Shown in pieces: positions 60,563 through 64,000 of a stretch of 64,000 nt of DNA. Source of the stretch: Penelope pileata (taxonomy: Eukaryota; Chordata; Aves; Galliformes; Cracidae); NCBI GenBank assembly GCA_013396635.1, contig WBMW01000146.1, positions 1-64,000 of the forward strand, read 5' to 3'. Both the position numbers and the translations under genes were made by a program. The stretch's first letter is position 1. Each line of letters starts with the position of its first letter. Below the pieces are notes generated by a model. It saw only the letters and a list, made by a program, of their open reading frames with translations, was not told where the DNA came from and ran no database searches.

Positions 60563-63500
60563 CTCAGCAAATCGCTTGTTTGGGAGCCGAAAGATCATGC
60601 ATTGAGAAATTTCCTCCCAAGAAAAGCCACCAAAATATGAAATGTGCGCGCAGACCTGGAGACTGGCCGTTTTGGTTTCCACTGGCTGGCTTCAAGGCTG
60701 TGAGCTTCTTCATAGAAATGATGCAATTCCAGAAACACCTCAGCACTTGGTTGGCGTAGTTTGTTTAGTGACTCACTTTTTCAATAAATATGAAAATGCT
60801 GTTAGTTAAGGAGAAGCCCAGACCTCTTCATCTTCTTTCTAAAACAGTATTTTGGGGGAACCCACTTTTTATAACTTCTCTCACTCATTTTTCAGGATGA
60901 ATTTAAGTACTAGTTCCATATCCTTAACCAATCTGAAACAAATTACCCATTCCTAGCTCTGCAATGTTGTGAAATCTACGCAATGGGTTTCTTGTTTCTT
61001 ATACAGCTATGAAGCTGTGAAACATGCCCTTTGCAGATCTCTTCTAGTGCTATATCCACAGAGTCTCTCTTTTGTGTGTGGTAGGGAAGGGAAGACTCAA
61101 GTGAAGAGCAGGGGATCTTGTGATTGTTGTGAGACAGAAGATGCCCTAGACCCAAAAGAAGCGGCTGGAAGGTTTGGGGACATCTCCTCGTTGTGCCAGA
61201 ACATTCAGCTGAGCTGCTGTTGTGGCTGGAAAGAGCATCTGGTGGCACACTGTGGGGTTATTTAATGCTTGATTGGGAGATTGGGATGTGAAGGTAACCT
61301 TAAGCTCAGTCCTCAACACCGGGGGACTTTTTTCATCCCTGTGGCATTAAAGCAGAGTGTTTGCCTACCAACTACAAACCTTTATCTGTTGGCCTGGCAA
61401 GAAAAGTCTGCAGCACTCAGAGAGCACAGTCTTCTGTGGTGTGGCACTTGGGGCACCACGTGTCTCTCTTTGGTAGCAAAATGGGGGTGGAAGGCAAGAA
61501 GTGCTCCGACTTCTCATACTGGCCTATAAAGCTGGGCACAGTGTGAGCAGCCAGCACTGCTCCAGCCTGGAGGGAGGGCTGTGAAAAGGCTTTAAGCAAA
61601 GCTCCCCAGATACCAGATCTCTGTGACTGATTCTGTCACGTTGTCTTCACTGGAGACCCAGAAACAAGTGAGAGACGGTGACAAATACTCATGTTCTGCG
61701 ACTTTTGAAGTTGTTTTTCACAAGTATAATTAGTAGAAGATTCTATGTCTTCTGGAAAGAATGAGTTAAGGACTGTAATTATGATGGGGGGTTGTCCTGA
61801 GTGCAAACATAACAAAGAGGGAGAAGGGAGCTTTTTCATGTTGGAAAAGGAGGAGGAAGAACTTTCAAAGCAGGGTTTCTCAGACAGGCACAGCAGGCTG
61901 AGCTTACCAAGTTAGTTTTGGAGGATGATACTGAAAAGCAACACTCAGGAAGCGACCTTTTCCTGAGTTTTGCTCTCAGCCTGCACAGCTGGGTGCTGGG
62001 AGAAATCCTAAATGACAAAATGACAATTAGGGGTGGAGACTGATGCTGTGTTCTCTATGGGACTTGTTCCCAACTTTACCCTCAAGTATTTCACTGTTGA
62101 GTCTCTGGGATGAAACATTTTATCTTTAAGCTGTCTGATGATGAAAATCACTGGAAATGAAACCCAGAAGCACAAGACACATTATTTATTTATTTTGAGG
62201 GTAATGACTGCAAGTAAGATGATGCAAAAGCATGAAGCCTTCAGGAGCTTCTGCCCTTGCTGACATTTAAGAAATCTCCCACTGAAAAGCAAGGATCTGT
62301 TTGGGGCCGATTTCAGGTATCAGAAAGCAATGGTATTTTATTATCAGCGTAAGAACATAATTTCCTGTGGTGGGTGATAGCCAGTTCCCCTTTTGGCAAA
62401 GTGTACGTGATGTAGAAAGATCCCTGAAAACTGGATAACTTCACATTGCTGTAGTTCACACTGAGAGAGTCTAACAGCAGTGACAACAGCTGCTGCTGAT
62501 ACTCCCTTTATTCACAAAGTTATTGCTAAAATAAAACTTGCCTTAAACTAACGTGAGCTCTCCAGACTCCAGTTGCTCTCTGAAGTCATCATGAGTGTTG
62601 CCCAACTCAGCTCACTGTATGACATAGCCTTTATTTAGCTCCTGCCAAAATTAACTTTGTTTAATTTTCTCCAAGCCATAACACTACATCTGAGTTTTTT
62701 GGGACTCTGGTTCTTTGCAGTTCTTCCAAGGTTTGGGTCTGCAGTGTGGTTCTCTACCAAGAGAAAAAGAGACAGATATTAGATGAAAGGTACTCTAGAG
62801 GGGAAAAAAAGGGAGGACGGTGAATATCAAAAAATGAGAGAGCATTTCTGAGAGTAATTGGACAACTGAGTGCAGGAATGATACAATGTTAGAAAAAAAA
62901 TGCACCTTCTGTTTTCAGTTATAAATAAAACCGGTAACCTTATTCTGAACTTTTTTCTTGTTTGTTTTTGTGCTTAGAGGTGCGCTGTTTAGGAGAGGAA
63001 AAGAGAAGTGATTTTTTACATAGACTCTAGGAAGATGCCAGGTATTTCATACAGTACTTTTGTGTTCATTCTTTTTTACATATTTCTTATGTTTTAGATT
63101 TTGGGTTGGTCATACAAATGATTTTAAAGGAAATGCTCCCAAGCAAATCTCGTCTGTGTCTCTAGTTCCTAGCATTTTAGAAAGAAAGATCTTCTGTCTT
63201 GTATGTTTGCATAAAGCCTGAATGCCAGATTTGGAAGATGTAATAAAAAATATACTTTTCTGGGATATGTTCATAGGGAAAGAGAATTCCCCATGACCAA
63301 AAATACCCCAGTAATAAGCATTTTCTCCATGCTGGCACCACCATGACCTTAAATTATGAGCTTGCTCCCATTCGTAGCTGGTTTCCCCTCTTTAAATGTA
63401 CAGTTAAGTCGTTTGTAAATATCATAACTAAATCTGGAAGTGTAATTTAGTGACTCTATTTGAGGATTAAGAAGAAGAATAACATTACTTAGAACCATAT

Positions 63501-63929
63501 GTAATCTTTTCTGCTTTGTTTAATTTAGTTTCTACGCTATGCATGCCTTATCTCATAGTCATTCCTTACTCCAGTTCTCGTGATACATTTGCAAAACTAT
63601 TGGTAATACCATAAAAAGTACTATCTTAATGTTAATTTTCTTAGGGAAAGAAATAAAAGTACATAATATGAAGCTGATTCATATAACATTATTGATATAG
63701 AATCATTGTCCTAAGGACGGAAAAAGTTTTGCTAGATCATAATGTTCATTTTCCAACTAGAGAAGATTTAAAACTGTAGAAAGTAGGTATTAGATTTTAC
63801 ACTTGATCATAGTAGCTGGCTTTATTAAGCACTTGGAGCAACACTGTAGTTTCCTTTACCAAGAATGCCAGAGGACTGAAATTCTCTGCTGAGTGTAATG
63901 TACATCCTGGTGCCACCGGTCTTTATTTC

Positions 63930-64000
63930 ATGAAGGTGTTATTTGTCTGCTTTCTTTTCAGAGGGACTAACTCCAGGTGCCGTGGTTATCTGGTGTTTGG
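63930..64000 (+). other. Candidate 3' splice site and exon running off the edge
   Basis: ATTTGTCTGCTTTCTTTTCAG is a strong vertebrate acceptor: a 20-base pyrimidine-rich tract with AG at 63960-63961. The putative exon begins at 63962 and continues beyond the window. Two of its three frames stay open over the 39 visible bases (GTNSRCRGYLVF and GLTPGAVVIWCL); the third stops at once. I recognise neither peptide. It is the best hint of a host gene, which would make part of this window its intron. Confidence 0.35.

Larger units (their letters stand above)
54755..63961. other. AT-rich non-coding right flank
   Basis: No protein gene recognised. It includes MIR/tRNA-SINE-like relics, a candidate conserved block (55430-56030) and a T16 run (60300-60315), listed separately. 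Two sizeable frames overlap antisense at 57002-57465 but show no family signature. 58300-59450 and 62600-63900 are AT-rich and plain. Confidence 0.5.

Noticed and set aside
1..64000. CRISPR arrays, bacterial operons, tRNA or rRNA genes
   Set aside because: No spaced direct repeats, no cloverleaf with A/B boxes and no rRNA motifs were recognised, and the sequence is clearly vertebrate.

Overview
This window looks like non-coding nuclear DNA from a bird. Galliform or chicken-like is my best guess, but the sequence does not settle the order. The main evidence is the interspersed repeat content. At least eleven fragments belong to CR1 LINEs, the dominant avian retrotransposon. Several end in the typical CR1 3' tail of repeated ATTCTATG/ATTCTGTG-type octamers, or its reverse complement. 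Several encode remnants of the CR1 reverse-transcriptase C-terminus. No mammalian Alu, L1 or B1 elements and no bacterial gene organisation were seen.

I find no convincing protein-coding gene. Open frames top out at 171 codons. They are not organised as genes, overlap freely on both strands, and the longest lies antisense to a CR1 element. The window is best read as intergenic DNA or the inside of a very large intron. The strongest hint of a host-gene exon is a good 3' splice acceptor at the right edge (AG at 63960-63961), which would begin an exon running off the window. Two further acceptor/donor pairs (9060-9493 and 26584-26797) could be non-coding RNA exons but are unproven.

Layout: 1-7.1 kb unique sequence with a nested palindrome near 300; 7.1-7.4 kb CR1 (minus); 7.4-14.6 kb unique with twin short palindromes near 11.6 kb; 14.6 kb and 17.0 kb short CR1 tails (minus); 17.1-22.2 kb unique; 22.2-23.7 kb an old, long CR1 (plus); 23.7-28.6 kb unique with two regulatory-looking or exon-like stretches; 28.6-28.8 kb CR1 (plus); 33.1-33.5 kb an unclassified LTR-like insertion with a perfect 13-bp hairpin; 33.8-34.0 kb CR1 (minus); 35.65-36.15 kb ancient CR1 (minus); 38.9-39.0 kb, 40.3-40.8 kb, 44.0-44.2 kb and 54.5-54.75 kb CR1 fragments (plus). 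A long AT-rich, repeat-poor stretch (about 44.3-64 kb) carries a few MIR/tRNA-SINE-like relics and candidate conserved non-coding blocks.

No pathway or operon logic links these features. The biology visible here is retrotransposon history of several ages plus candidate regulatory sequence. I did not find a clear undescribed system; the findings below are ranked leads only. All repeat-family calls come from recognising consensus patterns by eye, not from a database search.
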